From the NCBI RefSeq assembly GCF_008764295.1, contig NZ_VTQX01000001.1, forward strand, positions 62,001 through 126,000: a DNA stretch of 64,000 bases, in the 5' to 3' direction. Origin of the DNA: Bacillus methanolicus (lineage in GTDB: Bacteria > Bacillota > Bacilli > Bacillales > Cytobacillaceae). Shown here one piece after another: positions 27,948 through 41,005 of this stretch (positions within the stretch are counted from its first letter, which is position 1; each line of letters opens with the position of its first letter). The translations under genes were made by a program, and so were the position numbers. Under the pieces are notes generated by a model that saw only the letters and a program-made list of their open reading frames with translations, was not told where the DNA came from and ran no database searches.

Positions 27948-30635
27948 TTACTTTCTTTTTCTTGCCAAAAATGTTCCTGCCAGTAAAAAAGTTGGTGCTG
28001 CAGCTAACCCAATAATCATGAGCCAATCTTTTGCAAGGATCGGAACCGTGTGGAAAATTGGCTGTAGCGGCGGATAGTAAATGACTACAAACATTAAGGC
28101 AATAGAAGATACAACTGCCCAAACTAAGTACATATTTCCAAACGGATTGCGAGCAAAAATCGATTTTTCACTGCGACAATCAAATACATGTATTAATTGC
28201 GCCATCACCAATGTGGCAAAAGCCACCGTTTGTGCATACGCTAAATGATCTGGGTTTTCATTTATGGCAATCATAAAAGCAATCAATGTTGCAATACCGA
28301 TTAAAAATCCTCGCGAAATGACTTTCCAGCCCAGCCCCCTTGCAAAAATCCCTTCTTTTGGATTTCTCGGACTTCGCTTCATCACATCGCCTTCCGGTTG
28401 ATCAAGCCCTAACGCCATTGCCGGTAAACCATCTGTCACGAGATTCACCCAAAGGATCTGGATCGGGACAAGCGGCAAAGGGAGTGCCAACAGCATCGCA
28501 AAAAGCATAACAAGAATTTCACCAACATTCGAAGCCAATAAGTATCGAATAAATTTTCGAACATTTTCATAAATATTGCGTCCTTCTTTGATAGCAGCTT
28601 TAATAGTAGCAAAATTGTCATCCAGTAAAACGAGAGCAGATGCCTCCTTGGCCACATCTGTACCCGTAATTCCCATCGCCACTCCAATATCCGCTGTCTT
28701 AATCGCAGGCGCATCATTAACTCCATCGCCTGTCATCGCTACAATATGACCGCGATTTTGAAAAGCACGGACAATTTTCAACTTATGCTCAGGTGAGACA
28801 CGGGCAAAAACTGCCACATCATCGACCACTGCTTCTAACTCGTCGACAGACATTTTCGATAATGCCTTACCATCTAAAACATGCTTATCTTTTGTAAGGA
28901 TTCCTAATTGAGCAGCGATTGCCTTTGCTGTAATCAAATGGTCTCCTGTGATCATGACCGTTTTAATTCCTGCTTCCTTACACTCTTTAACCGCTTGTTT
29001 AACTTCAGGCCGTGGCGGATCGATCATCCCCTGCAGCCCAATAAACGTCAAATCTTTCTCCGCTTCTTTTTCATCAAGGATCAGTGTTTTGGCGGGTACT
29101 TCTTTGAAACCGATCGCAATCGTCCGAAGTGCTTTTGAGGCTAATTCATTAATAGCTGTTTGGACATCCTTTTTTCTTTCCGTTGAAAAATGCTGCCGCC
29201 TCCCATCCCAAAGAATCGATTCACTAAGCCCGACCATCACATCTGGAGCCCCTTTTGTCACAATGAATTGACGACCATTTGGATCTTTAACAATAACCGA
29301 CATTAGCTTTCTCGTAGAATCAAATGGAAACTCTTGCACAATTTGATATTGCTTTAAGAGACCTTCACGCTTGTAGCCAGCTTTCATTGCTGCTACAAGA
29401 AGAGCCCCTTCCGTTGGATCGCCATCAACAACATAATCATTCTTTGCTTTTTCTTTTAAAACGGCATGATTACAGAGCATACCAAACATGAGCATTTGTT
29501 GAACAGATTTTTCTCGATTAACATCGACTGGCCTCTCCTGTTCCCCCCGATAGAAGCTGCCATGGGGATTATAGCCAACTCCATCTACTCTCCAAGTAAC
29601 TCCACCGCTCCATAGGTGGGTAACGGTCATTTTGTTTTGCGTCATCGTTCCTGTTTTATCGGAACAAATAACGGAAGCACAGCCTAGCGTTTCGACCGCA
29701 GGCAGCTTTCGAACAATCGCATTTTTCTTTATCATTCTTTGAACCCCTAGAGAAAGGGCAACTGTTACAATGGCAGGAAGCCCCTCAGGAATCGCTGCAA
29801 CCGCTAGTGAAACTCCAGCCAAGAACATTGTATACAAATCATTCCCTTGGATGACCCCGACAAGCACGACCAAAACTGTCAGCAAAATAGCGACAATAAT
29901 TAATATTTTTCCAAGTTGCTGCAATTTTCTCTGCAATGGTGTGATCGTCGTTTCTGCATTTTGCAATAAATCAGCTATTTGCCCCATTGCCGTTTTCATG
30001 CCAGTGCCAACAACAACACCAATTCCTGAACCTCTTGTCACCATCGTTCCCATAAAGGCCATATTTTCCATATCGCCAATTCCGATATTTTCTTTTTCTA
30101 GAGGCTCAATTGTTTTTGCTACCGGAAGGGATTCTCCTGTTAAGGCAGATTCTTCAATCTCCAAACTTTTTGATTCTATGACCCTTACATCGGCACCAAT
30201 CCGATCACCAGACGAAAATTTAACAACATCCCCTGGAACAAGCTCCTTTGATGGGATCTTCTCCCATTCACCGTCTCTCATGACCATTACACTTGGAGCA
30301 GACAGTTCTTTTAATGCTTGTAATGATTTCTCCGCCTTTCTCTCCTGGAAAAACCCTAGAAATCCGTTCAAAATAACGATCGCAATGATTGCAATCGCAT
30401 CGATATATTCTCCCAATAATCCGGAAATTAAAACTGCCCCTAATAAAACAAGAACCATAAAATCTTTAAATTGACTAAAAAACAATAGTAGTGCTGACTG
30501 CTTTTCACCTTCTTCTAATTCGTTAAAGCCATGTTGCTTTATTCGCTTTTTAGCATCACTGTTTGTTAAACCGTTAGAAAAGTCGGTATTCAAGACCTTT
30601 TCAATATCTTGTCCTTTCATTCCATGGAACTTCAT
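27948..30635 (-). CDS. yloB: P-type calcium-transporting ATPase (YloB-like, SERCA family)
   Basis: This ATP-driven cation pump is likely for calcium. The 895-residue protein has the N-terminal cation ATPase domain, LTGES (actuator), the ion-site helix PEGLPA, the phosphorylation motif CSDKTGTMTQNK, KGAPD (nucleotide domain), TGDGVNDAPA, and about ten transmembrane helices. The helix 6-like NLVTDGLPA motif fits a type IIA calcium ATPase, and the protein closely matches B. subtilis YloB, which is active during sporulation. Single-gene unit with its own terminator. Confidence 0.95.
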   Translation of the reverse strand: MKFHGMKGQDIEKVLNTDFSNGLTNSDAKKRIKQHGFNELEEGEKQSALLLFFSQFKDFMVLVLLGAVLISGLLGEYIDAIAIIAIVILNGFLGFFQERKAEKSLQALKELSAPSVMVMRDGEWEKIPSKELVPGDVVKFSSGDRIGADVRVIESKSLEIEESALTGESLPVAKTIEPLEKENIGIGDMENMAFMGTMVTRGSGIGVVVGTGMKTAMGQIADLLQNAETTITPLQRKLQQLGKILIIVAILLTVLVVLVGVIQGNDLYTMFLAGVSLAVAAIPEGLPAIVTVALSLGVQRMIKKNAIVRKLPAVETLGCASVICSDKTGTMTQNKMTVTHLWSGGVTWRVDGVGYNPHGSFYRGEQERPVDVNREKSVQQMLMFGMLCNHAVLKEKAKNDYVVDGDPTEGALLVAAMKAGYKREGLLKQYQIVQEFPFDSTRKLMSVIVKDPNGRQFIVTKGAPDVMVGLSESILWDGRRQHFSTERKKDVQTAINELASKALRTIAIGFKEVPAKTLILDEKEAEKDLTFIGLQGMIDPPRPEVKQAVKECKEAGIKTVMITGDHLITAKAIAAQLGILTKDKHVLDGKALSKMSVDELEAVVDDVAVFARVSPEHKLKIVRAFQNRGHIVAMTGDGVNDAPAIKTADIGVAMGITGTDVAKEASALVLLDDNFATIKAAIKEGRNIYENVRKFIRYLLASNVGEILVMLFAMLLALPLPLVPIQILWVNLVTDGLPAMALGLDQPEGDVMKRSPRNPKEGIFARGLGWKVISRGFLIGIATLIAFMIAINENPDHLAYAQTVAFATLVMAQLIHVFDCRSEKSIFARNPFGNMYLVWAVVSSIALMFVVIYYPPLQPIFHTVPILAKDWLMIIGLAAAPTFLLAGTFLARKRK

Positions 30636-30841
30636 CCGACCATTTCACTCCTCCTCCAGCGTTGTAAACTTTCTAACCACTGCTTGTATTTGTGATAGAA
30701 TGCAAACTCACTCTAAAGAAAGCTTATTCAGACTCGTCCCAAAAAATGATCTAAATTTATAACAATGCGAAATTATAGAATGTTATTTTTACTAAAAGAG
30801 CAATTTTAGGAAGGAATGGGGTAATGGAGAGATGAAGGAAT

Positions 30842-31230
30842 GTGGATTATTGCCTCTATCATATCTAGCTTTTATTTTGGGCTTCCGTGTCACGATGAAA
30901 GAATTATGGGTCATTGACAGGAAGCGATTAAAAAAAAGAATTCGCTATAAAACTTATCGGTCGAAATGATTCATTTAACGAATATCACCCTTTTTGACTG
31001 GAATATTCTCTACTCCTTTGACTCTTACATCCCTCTGGGCTAACCATTTATGAAACCATTGAATATGAATTAGAAGGATTACTGAAGCCGTAAATGAAGG
31101 AATGAACCGAATTGTTTTGCAAAACGAACAAAAGGTCATTTGTTATTTACAGGGATATCCAGCAGATAACGTCCTTAGACTGTTGTTCACTAGTCCAAAA
31201 GAAAAAGAAACAACATCGCCTTCGTCTTAA
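30842..31230 (+). pseudogene. Degenerate gene remnant with several frameshifts
   Basis: No intact frame exists here, but plus-strand segments in different frames read smoothly one after another: a hydrophobic start MWIIASIISSFYF, then KEFAIKLIGRNDSFNEYHPF, FDWNILYSFDSYIPLG, LTIYETIEYELEGLL, and finally MNRIVLQNEQKVICYLQGYPADNV ending at 31230. Joining them needs at least three one-base shifts, one at a T run near 30990-30995. A terminator-like hairpin (31306) follows. I do not recognise the family. The alternative is chance reading in non-coding DNA; the last 42-codon piece could also be an expressed fragment. Confidence 0.42.
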
Positions 31231-31305
31231 ATTCGAATGATGATTTGACCCATTAACGTAGTTAAGAAGCGATTCTGTCATTCTATTAACAAAAAATCAG
31301 TGAAT

Positions 31306-31330
31306 CCACATGCAACACATGTGGTTTTCT
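31306..31330 (+). terminator. Hairpin with T run between the gene remnant and rqcH
   Basis: CCACATG/CATGTGG with a 5-nt loop, then TTTTCT. It would end transcription from the upstream remnant and insulate rqcH. Confidence 0.55.
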
Positions 31331-31406
31331 ATCATTAAGATTCGTTTTTTCCGCAAAAGTAAGCTATGATTAAGAGTGAGATTTTAGAAAGAAGAGGATG
31401 TTACAT

Positions 31407-33119
31407 ATGTCATTTGACGGTCTATTTACAAGAGCGATTACTGAAGAATTTTCTTCCCTCTTAAAAGGCGGAAGAATCAATAAAATACATCAACCCTTTA
31501 AAAATGAAATCGTGCTAATCATACGGGCCAACGGAAAGAATCATAAGCTGCTTATTTCCGTTCATCCAAGCTATGCAAGAGCACAATTAACAAATGAAAG
31601 CTATGAAAATCCAAATGAACCTCCGATGTTTTGTATGCTTTTGAGAAAACATCTTGAGGGCTTTATTTTAGAGGATATCCATCAAGTAGGAATGGATCGG
31701 ATCATGGTCTTTGACGTAAAAGGACGAAATGAAATTGGCGATATTTCTTCAAAGCAATTAATTGTCGAGATTATGGGACGACATAGCAATATTATTTTAG
31801 TGGATAAGACAAGAAATATGATTCTTGATAGCATCAAGCATATTTCCTATGCGGTAAACAGCCATCGAGCAATTATGCCAGGGCAAGAATATATCGCCCC
31901 TCCTATCCAAAACAAGGAAAACCCATTGGAAGCAACTGAAGAATCCTTATTAAGAAAATTAGACTTTAATGCGGGCAAATTGGACAAACAGATTGTTGAG
32001 CATTTTGCAGGGGTATCCCCTCTTCTTGCAAAAGAGATAGTGTATCATGCGGGAATTGCTAATAGAGTGACAGTACCAAAGGTGTTCGTTGAAATGTTAA
32101 CAAAAATGAAGGAGCATCGCTACGAGCCTGCGATTACGATGAAGAATAAGAAAGAATCCTTCTACCTCTTTCCATTAGAACACTTAAATGGGGAAAGTAA
32201 GCGTTATGACTCGCTCAGTGAACTTCTTGACCGCTATTATTTTGGCAAAGCGGAACGAGACAGGGTAAAACAGCAGTCCACTGATTTAGAACGATTCATT
32301 TTAAATGAAAAGGATAAAAATGAAAAGAAAATCAAAAAGCTTCAAGCAACGCTCAATGAAGCGAAGAATGCGAGCCAGTATCAGCTTTATGGTGAATTAT
32401 TAACAGCTAATCTTTATGCACTTGAAAAAGGGATGAAGGAGATTGAAGTTATAAATTATTATGATGAGAATGGCGGAACTGTAACCATTCCGTTAAATCC
32501 ACAAAAGAGCCCTTCTGAGAATGCACAGAGATATTTCACGAGGTATCAGAAAGCAAAAACGGCGCTTGTCATGGCGAGTAAACAATTGGAAAAAGCGAAG
32601 GAAGAAGTTGCTTATTTCGATTCTCTTCTACAACAAGTTGAAACGGCCTCAACGAAGGACATCTCTGAAATCCGCGAGGAATTGATTGAAGGCGGCTACT
32701 TACGAGATCGGCAAAAAAAAGGCAACAAGAATCATAAAAATGCCAAGCCTATTTTAGAAAAGTACACATCAACAGATGGAACAGAAATTCTTGTCGGCAA
32801 GAATAATAAGCAAAATGATTATTTAACAAATAAAGTAGCGGGCAAAGATGAAATTTGGCTCCATACGAAGGATATTCCAGGATCACATGTAGTGATTCGA
32901 AGTGCAAATCCTGCTGAAGAGACGATTATAGAAGCAGCTCAGCTTGCTGCCTATTTTAGTAAAGCACGAAGCTCTAGTTCTGTACCGGTTGATTTTACGC
33001 AAATTCGTCACGTCAAAAAGCCAAGCGGAGCAAAGCCTGGCTATGTCATTTATGAAAATCAACAAACAGTATACGTGACACCTGAGGAAGATACGGTTTT
33101 ACGATTGAAAAATAGTTAG
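31407..33119 (+). CDS. rqcH: Ribosome quality control protein RqcH (NFACT family, formerly FbpA)
   Basis: RqcH binds stalled 50S subunits carrying peptidyl-tRNA and, with RqcP, adds C-terminal alanine tails that mark the peptide for degradation. The 570-residue protein shows NFACT-N (about 1-270, with [13 protein letters not shown] and [14 protein letters not shown]), coiled-coil/helical middle domains, and NFACT-R at the C-terminus ([18 protein letters not shown]). The start is the ATG at 31407 because AGAGG is eight to nine bases before it; the ATG nine bases upstream would overlap the SD. Alone on the plus strand with its own terminator. Confidence 0.96.
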   Translation: MSFDGLFTRAITEEFSSLLKGGRINKIHQPFKNEIVLIIRANGKNHKLLISVHPSYARAQLTNESYENPNEPPMFCMLLRKHLEGFILEDIHQVGMDRIMVFDVKGRNEIGDISSKQLIVEIMGRHSNIILVDKTRNMILDSIKHISYAVNSHRAIMPGQEYIAPPIQNKENPLEATEESLLRKLDFNAGKLDKQIVEHFAGVSPLLAKEIVYHAGIANRVTVPKVFVEMLTKMKEHRYEPAITMKNKKESFYLFPLEHLNGESKRYDSLSELLDRYYFGKAERDRVKQQSTDLERFILNEKDKNEKKIKKLQATLNEAKNASQYQLYGELLTANLYALEKGMKEIEVINYYDENGGTVTIPLNPQKSPSENAQRYFTRYQKAKTALVMASKQLEKAKEEVAYFDSLLQQVETASTKDISEIREELIEGGYLRDRQKKGNKNHKNAKPILEKYTSTDGTEILVGKNNKQNDYLTNKVAGKDEIWLHTKDIPGSHVVIRSANPAEETIIEAAQLAAYFSKARSSSSVPVDFTQIRHVKKPSGAKPGYVIYENQQTVYVTPEEDTVLRLKNS

Positions 33120-33130
33120 GCTGGATAAAG

Positions 33131-33159
33131 GGTAGTAAGGTTTTCCTTACTGCCTTTTT
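33131..33159 (+). terminator. Terminator of rqcH
   Basis: Ten-bp stem GGTAGTAAGG/CCTTACTGCC (one G-U pair) with a TTTT loop, then TTTTT, eleven bases past the stop. Confidence 0.87.
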
Positions 33160-33398
33160 AGATGGTCATTTTTCATAATGAAACAAAGTTAAACGAAATA
33201 TGTATGGTATAATAATAGGGGTTATTCATTACAATACTTGAACTCACAAAGGTACGTTTTGGGTTACCGTCGATCTCTCTATACTCTGCGTCAAGTGAAC
33301 CGTTCGCTCGGATTTAATGACAATAAAGAAAAATAAACTGAAATATATAGTTGACAAGTTATTCCTTATCATTGTTACTATATTAAGGAGAAGCCAAA
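33160..33398 (+). promoter_or_regulatory. Leader region of the small membrane-protein gene, with an extended -10
   Basis: TGGTATAAT (33205-33213) is a good extended -10, without a clear -35. It would give a leader of about 180 nt. A TTGACA at 33351 has only a poor -10 (TACTAT at 19 bp), and its start site would fall on the SD, so it is less likely. I recognise no riboswitch in the leader. Confidence 0.4.
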
Positions 33399-33614
33399 AT
33401 GAAAAACAATAAATTGAGGCTCGTTTGGATTACCCTAAATATATTTTGTTACTTCATATTTATTCGTTTTTCCTTCTTTGTCATCACCCACTCAAAAGAA
33501 TTGGATGAATTCAATCAACTATCCATTTGGGTAATTATATTGTTATCACTTCTATTTATTTCCATATATGGAAGCTATCGAATCTGGACGTGGATGAAAG
33601 AAGGGAAAATGTAA
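33399..33614 (+). CDS. Small membrane protein of unknown function (71 residues)
   Basis: I do not recognise this protein. It has two predicted transmembrane helices (about 8-30 and 42-62) joined by a polar stretch THSKELDEFNQLS, with basic residues at the N-terminus (MKNNKLR) and C-terminus (MKEGK). The SD AAGGAG at good spacing and an upstream extended -10 support that it is real. It lies between rqcH and pyrE, pointing towards the pyr operon end. In B. subtilis this interval holds the cysH sulfate-assimilation operon, so the gene marks a variable spot. Function cannot be inferred. Confidence 0.75.
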   Translation: MKNNKLRLVWITLNIFCYFIFIRFSFFVITHSKELDEFNQLSIWVIILLSLLFISIYGSYRIWTWMKEGKM

Positions 33615-33646
33615 ATATAATAAAAAGAAATGATTAAATCAAATAA

Positions 33647-33670
33647 AGAGAAGATTTCATAATCTTCCCT
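33647..33670 (-). terminator. Candidate terminator of the pyr operon
   Basis: Stem GAAGATT/AATCTTC with a 4-nt loop between the convergent pyrE and the small membrane gene. On the minus strand it is followed by TCTTTATTTG; the T run is broken. It may serve both directions. Confidence 0.5.
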
Positions 33671-33683
33671 TCCATTTTTAACA

Positions 33684-34319
33684 TTATTGTACTCTCTTTT
33701 TCCCCCACTCAGACGGGTCTTTTTTCCATTCTGCTAGACTTGTTAAATCCTTCTCTTGTATATGACCTTTTGCTTCTGCTACTTCAATTAAACTGGAAAA
33801 ATTAGACAGTGAATAAACATTGACTCCCGCTTCGACAAGTTTTTTTCTGCCTCTCTCTAGTTCATAAGTAAAAATGGATACGACTCCTAATACGTCACAG
33901 CCTGCTTCTCTTAAAGCAGTTACTGCTGTAATGACGCTACCCCCCGTTGAAATTAAATCCTCTACAACCACTACTTTTTGCCCTTTCAATGCTTTTCCTT
34001 CAATTTGCTTTCCTTTCCCATGCCCCTTTGCTTTTGAACGGACATAGCACATTGGTAAATCAAGCAGATCACTTACCCAAGCTGCATGCGGTATTCCAGC
34101 AGTAGCCGTTCCCGCTATAAGCTCAGCATCTGGAAATTTTTCTACTATCAAGTCCTTTAAACCATTCACAATTTCCTTACGAATATGCGGGTAAGAAAGC
34201 GTCAGCCGGTTGTCACAGTAAATCGGGGACTTAAGGCCAGAAGACCACGTAAATGGTTCGTCAGGTTTTAAGGCCACTGCTTCTATTTCTAATAATCTTT
34301 CAGCGATGATTTTCTTCAT
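33684..34319 (-). CDS. pyrE: Orotate phosphoribosyltransferase
   Basis: PyrE joins orotate and PRPP to give OMP, the fifth step of pyrimidine synthesis. The 211-residue enzyme has the PRPP-binding motif [13 protein letters not shown] and the flexible loop [15 protein letters not shown]. The start ATG ([19 protein letters not shown]) overlaps the pyrF stop (ATGA). It is the last gene of the operon, as in B. subtilis. Confidence 0.97.
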   Translation of the reverse strand: MKKIIAERLLEIEAVALKPDEPFTWSSGLKSPIYCDNRLTLSYPHIRKEIVNGLKDLIVEKFPDAELIAGTATAGIPHAAWVSDLLDLPMCYVRSKAKGHGKGKQIEGKALKGQKVVVVEDLISTGGSVITAVTALREAGCDVLGVVSIFTYELERGRKKLVEAGVNVYSLSNFSSLIEVAEAKGHIQEKDLTSLAEWKKDPSEWGKKRVQ

Positions 34320-35032
34320 ACTCGAACACCTTCCCATGCTTGTTTATAAGCTTGATAGCTTTTGAATGGTTCTTCTGCCTTTGTAATTCCTCGACCAACG
34401 ACAATTGCTGAAACTCCCGCATTTCTAGCTTCTTCTGGTGTTGCTACTCTCTTTTGGTCCTGAACCAAATCATAATTTAAGCGAATTCCTGGTGTCACCG
34501 TTAGAAATTCTTTTCCTAGATGCTGGCGTATCATGGCCACTTCATGAGAGGAGCAAACGACTCCGTCAATTCCTGCCTCCTGTGCAATGAGAGAATAATG
34601 TAAAACCGATTCTTGTAGAGTTGCTTCGATAAGCTGCTCGCTTTTCATTTGCTGTTCAGAAGTGCTTGTCAATTGAGTCACCGCAATACATGATGGTCTC
34701 TTCTCTCCAGCATTTGTTCCAGCTTCAAGTCCTTCAAGAGCGGCCATCATCATTTCTTTGCCCCCTGCCGCATGAACATTGACAAGGTCACAACCAAGTT
34801 TTGCTAGACCTTTCATCGCACTGTATACGGTGTTAGGGATATCATGTAATTTTAAATCCAGAAAAATTTGATGCTCTTTTTCTTTTATTTCTTGGATAAT
34901 TTGAGGCCCTTCCTGATAAAAAAGCTCCATGCCAACCTTTACAAAAAGCTTCTCGTCTTGAAACGGATTTAAAAATTGCAATACCTCATTCTTATTTGGA
35001 AAATCTAGGGCGATAATAAGGGGATTATTCAA
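34316..35032 (-). CDS. pyrF: Orotidine 5'-phosphate decarboxylase
   Basis: PyrF decarboxylates OMP to UMP. The 238-residue TIM barrel has the catalytic [10 protein letters not shown] charge network and the phosphate site [12 protein letters not shown]. The start is a TTG two codons before NPLIIALDF, one base after the pyrD stop, with AAGGAG 11 bases upstream inside pyrD; it aligns with the family N-terminus. The open frame extends far upstream within pyrD, but that part is out-of-frame pyrD sequence. Confidence 0.95.
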   Translation of the reverse strand: MNNPLIIALDFPNKNEVLQFLNPFQDEKLFVKVGMELFYQEGPQIIQEIKEKEHQIFLDLKLHDIPNTVYSAMKGLAKLGCDLVNVHAAGGKEMMMAALEGLEAGTNAGEKRPSCIAVTQLTSTSEQQMKSEQLIEATLQESVLHYSLIAQEAGIDGVVCSSHEVAMIRQHLGKEFLTVTPGIRLNYDLVQDQKRVATPEEARNAGVSAIVVGRGITKAEEPFKSYQAYKQAWEGVRV

Positions 35033-35033
35033 T

Positions 35034-36714
<1,681 letters not shown>

Positions 36715-36718
<4 letters not shown>

Positions 36719-39700
36719 AGTAAAACCGCCTCTCGTGCTTTCGTTTGTTGCCCCATTGGTTCTGCCGCAAAAGTCAGCGATTCGAGGACACGAAGCATCG
36801 CCTCTGCCGTATCGAGTGACGTGAAGCATGGAATTCCATTTTCAACGGACTCTCGCCGGATTCTAAAGCCATCACGTGCTGGCTGTTTGCCCTTCGTTAA
36901 GGTGTTGATCACCATTTGCGCATTGCCATTGCGAATGACATCCAGTAGATCTGGACCATCAGTGCCAATTTTATCAACGACTTTCACTTCAATTCCTGCC
37001 GTTTGTAAAAATTCAGCAGTACCACTTGTTGCCATTAATCGAAAACCAATGGACGCAAACCTTCTGGCAATTTGAAGAGATTCTTCCTTATCTTTGTCAG
37101 CAACGGTCATAAGGACATTACCGTGCGACTGAATTTTCATCCCTGATGCGACTAGACCTTTATATAATGCTTTTTCAAGAGTGCTGTCTTTCCCCATAAC
37201 TTCCCCGGTTGATTTCATTTCTGGACCTAATGTGATATCAACTCTTCTCAGCTTAGCAAAAGAGAAAACAGGTACTTTCACATATACGCCTGATTGCTCT
37301 GGTACAAGCCCTGATTTATAACCTAGTTCTTTTAAAGTTTGACCAAGAATGACCTTAGTCGCAATTTTTGCCATAGGTACCTTCGTAATTTTACTTAAAA
37401 ATGGAACGGTTCGGCTTGAGCGAGGGTTAACTTCAATAACGAAAACATCCCCTTTGGAGATAACGTACTGAATATTTAAGAGCCCTATAATTCCTAAGCC
37501 TTTTGCTAACTTTTTCGTATAGTCTACTAATGTATTTTTTATTTCTTGCGTTAAGCTTTGTGGTGGATAGACAGCAATCGAATCTCCTGAGTGAACTCCC
37601 GCTCTTTCAATATGCTCCATAATTCCTGGAATCAAAACTGTCTCTCCATCACAAATGGCATCAATCTCAATTTCCTTTCCCGTTAAATAGCGGTCAATGA
37701 GAACCGGGTGCTCTGGATTGATTTTGACTGCATTTTTCATATAGTGTAGTAGTTCTTCCTCATGATAGACGATTTCCATCGCCCGTCCTCCAAGGACATA
37801 GGAAGGGCGAACTAACACTGGATAGCCGATTCCAGCAGCAATTTTCACTGCTTCTTCGACCGATAAAGCTGTTTTCCCTTTTGGCTGCGGAATATTTAAG
37901 CGAGAAAGGGCATGTTCAAATTTATCCCTGTCCTCTGCTCCATCGATATTCTCAAGAGATGTACCGAGAATGTTCACGCCACGCTCAACAAGCTTGGAGG
38001 CAAGATTAATTGCCGTTTGTCCCCCAAACTGAACAACCACCCCTTCCGGCTTTTCTAAATCGATGATATGCATAACATCCTCGATCGTCAGTGGTTCGAA
38101 GTAAAGCTTATCTGAAATACTGAAATCGGTTGAAACTGTTTCTGGATTATTGTTAATAATGATGGCTTCATAACCTGCTTCCTTAATCGCCCATACGGCA
38201 TGAACCGTCGAATAATCAAACTCAATCCCTTGCCCAATTCGAATGGGTCCAGAACCTAGGACAATGACACTTTTCTTTTCCGTTACAATCGACTCATTTT
38301 CATCTTCGTAAGAACCATAATAGTACGGTGTTTCAGATTCAAATTCGGCAGCACATGTGTCGACCATCTTATAAACTGGCCTAATATCATGCTTTTTGCG
38401 CCATTCGTAGATTTCAAGCTCACTGCAATTCCAAATTTTAGCAAGAGCAATATCAGAAAAGCCCATTTCTTTCACTTTTTTCCCTACTTCTAGGTCAAAA
38501 TGGTGATCGGCAATTTCTTGTTCGAACTTAATGATTTTTTCCATTTTATGAAGGAAAAAGAGATCAATTTGACTCCAATCATGAATCGTATCAATACTGC
38601 AACCTCTTCTTAACGCTTCTCCGATGTAAAACAACCTTTCATCTCCAGCGTTACGGATACGCTTCTCTAATAACTCGTTATTGATTTCGTCTGCATTGTT
38701 AAGAGCTAAATGGAAAACGCCTGCCTCAAGAGAGCGAATTGCTTTTAATAATGATTCTTCAAATGTGCGTCCGATAGCCATCACTTCTCCGGTTGCTTTC
38801 ATTTGCGTACCTAGATTTCGCTTGGCTGAATCAAATTTATCAAATGGCCAGCGTGGAATTTTCGTGACAATGTAATCAAGCGTAGGCTCAAAGCTGGCAT
38901 ATGTTTTCCCTGTGATCGGGTTCATCATCTCATCCAAAGTCAAGCCAACCGCAATTTTCGCTGCGAGCTTAGCAATTGGATAACCCGTTGCTTTTGAGGC
39001 TAATGCAGAAGAACGGCTTACCCTAGGGTTTACTTCAATGATGTAATACTGGAAGCTATATGGATCAAGTGCTAGCTGGACATTACAGCCCCCTTCAATT
39101 CCTAGGGCACGAATGATTTTCAATGAGGTATTACGAAGAAGCTGGTATTCTCTGTCACTAAGCGTTTGGCTTGGGGCAACAACAATCGAATCCCCTGTAT
39201 GAACACCGACTGGATCAATATTCTCCATATTACAAACAACAATCGCATTGTCATTTGCATCTCTCATAACCTCATACTCTATTTCCTTGTAGCCTGCTAT
39301 GCTTTTTTCTAATAAACATTGGGTAACAGGGCTATATTTCAAACCACTTTGTACGGTTTCTATCAACTCTGCCTCGTTATGGCAAATTCCGCCACCTGTA
39401 CCGCCTAATGTAAAGGCAGGACGAACGATTACTGGATACCCTACTGTTTGCACAAATTGACGAGCTTCTTCTAAGTTGTGGATGATGTCACTTTCAGGTA
39501 CAGGCTCGCCTAGTTCATTCATTAATGTACGAAAAAGATCCCTATCTTCAGCTTGTTCAATCGCAGATAATTTCGTTCCTAGTATTTCTACACCACATTC
39601 TTCAAGGACCCCTGATTTAGCAAGTTCAACCGCTAAGTTCAGACCAGTTTGCCCTCCTAATGTTGGCACGATTGCGTCTGGGCGTTCTTTGCGAATAATA

Positions 39701-39927
39701 CGACTTACGAATTCAAGAGTAAGTGGCTCAATATATACCACATCGGCCATTTCAGTATCTGTCATAATCGTTGCCGGGTTTGAATTAACAAGTATAACCT
39801 TATATCCCTCTTCTTTTAAGGCAATACATGCTTGTGTCCCTGCATAATCAAATTCCGCTGCTTGACCGATAACAATCGGCCCTGATCCGATGACTAATAT
39901 ACTGTTTATATCTGTACGCTTTGGCAT
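36715..39927 (-). CDS. carB: Carbamoyl-phosphate synthase large subunit (pyrimidine-specific)
   Basis: CarB makes carbamoyl phosphate from bicarbonate, two ATP and ammonia supplied by CarA. The 1070-residue protein has two homologous ATP-grasp halves (each beginning near a [11 protein letters not shown] or [11 protein letters not shown] motif), an oligomerisation domain between, and a C-terminal MGS-like regulatory domain (about 930-1070). It is the pyrimidine paralogue, called pyrAB in B. subtilis. It overlaps carA by 22 bp and pyrK by four. Confidence 0.97.
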
Positions 39928-41005
39928 TTGTTTGCACCACTTTCCTCAGATTCTATTAAACTCATAAACTGGTCAAATAAATAATTGGCATCCTCTGGAC
40001 CTGGTGAAGCTTCAGGATGATATTGCACGGTAAAGGCCGGTACATCTTTATGCTGCAAACCTTCAATCGTTCCATCATTAAGTGCGATATGAGTGACTTG
40101 TAAACGAGTATTTCCAATCGATTTCTCTTCCACCGTATAGCCATGATTTTGCGACGTGATGGCCACTTTCCCAGTTCGTATATCCTTAACTGGATGATTG
40201 GAGCCTCGATGACCAAATTTCATTTTTTCGGTATTGGCACCACATGCTAAAGCAAAGAGCTGATGTCCTAAGCAAATCCCAAACATCGGTACCTTGCCTA
40301 AAATGCCCTTAATCATTTCAATCGCTTCCGGTACATCCTTTGGATCCCCAGGTCCGTTTGAAAGCATGATTCCATCTGGGTTCAAAGCAAGCACTTCTGC
40401 TGCTGTCACATCGTAAGGAACGACAAGGACATCACAATTTCGCTTGTTCAATTCTCTTAAAATTCCGTGCTTCATCCCGTAATCGACAAGGACCACTCTT
40501 TTCCCTCTTCCTGGACTCGGATAAGCTGTTTTCGTAGAAACTTTCTTCACTTGGTCATTTCTTAATGGTGTAGCTTTTAATTGTTGCAGAACCGACTGAA
40601 CATTTTCTTCAATATGACAAATGGCCCCTTTTAATGTTCCATGTTGGCGAATAATTCTCGTTAATTTTCTCGTATCTATCCCAGAAATCCCAGGAATATC
40701 CTTGCTTCGAAAATATTCATTCAATGAAATTTTGCTGCGAAAATTGGATGGAAAATCAGCTACTTCCTTCACGATAAATCCTGAAATTGCTGGCGTAATC
40801 GACTCAAAGTCATCTCTGTTAATGCCATAATTCCCAATGAGAGGATACGTTAAAGTGACAATCTGTCCACAATAGGATGGGTCAGATAAAATTTCTTGAT
40901 AGCCTGTCATCCCTGTATTAAAGACGACTTCACCAATTATTCTTTTAACGCTACCAAAGCCCTCACCAATAAAGACGCTACCATCTTCTAGAATTAATTG
41001 CCTTT

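Noticed and set aside
27862-28122. Minus-strand frame of 86 codons at the end of the P-type ATPase gene
   Set aside because: It is an alternative frame of the ATPase C-terminus running through its terminator; no ribosome site.
29770-30474. Long plus-strand open frame (234 codons) opposite the P-type ATPase gene
   Set aside because: Its composition is the serine/threonine/isoleucine-rich pattern of an antisense shadow, it has no recognisable domain, and the minus-strand gene is unmistakable.
33352-33384. TTGACA plus an inverted GATAA-like stretch before the small membrane gene, first thought to be a Fur box with promoter
   Set aside because: Too few matches to the Fur consensus, spacing to the -10 is poor, and the transcript would start on the SD.
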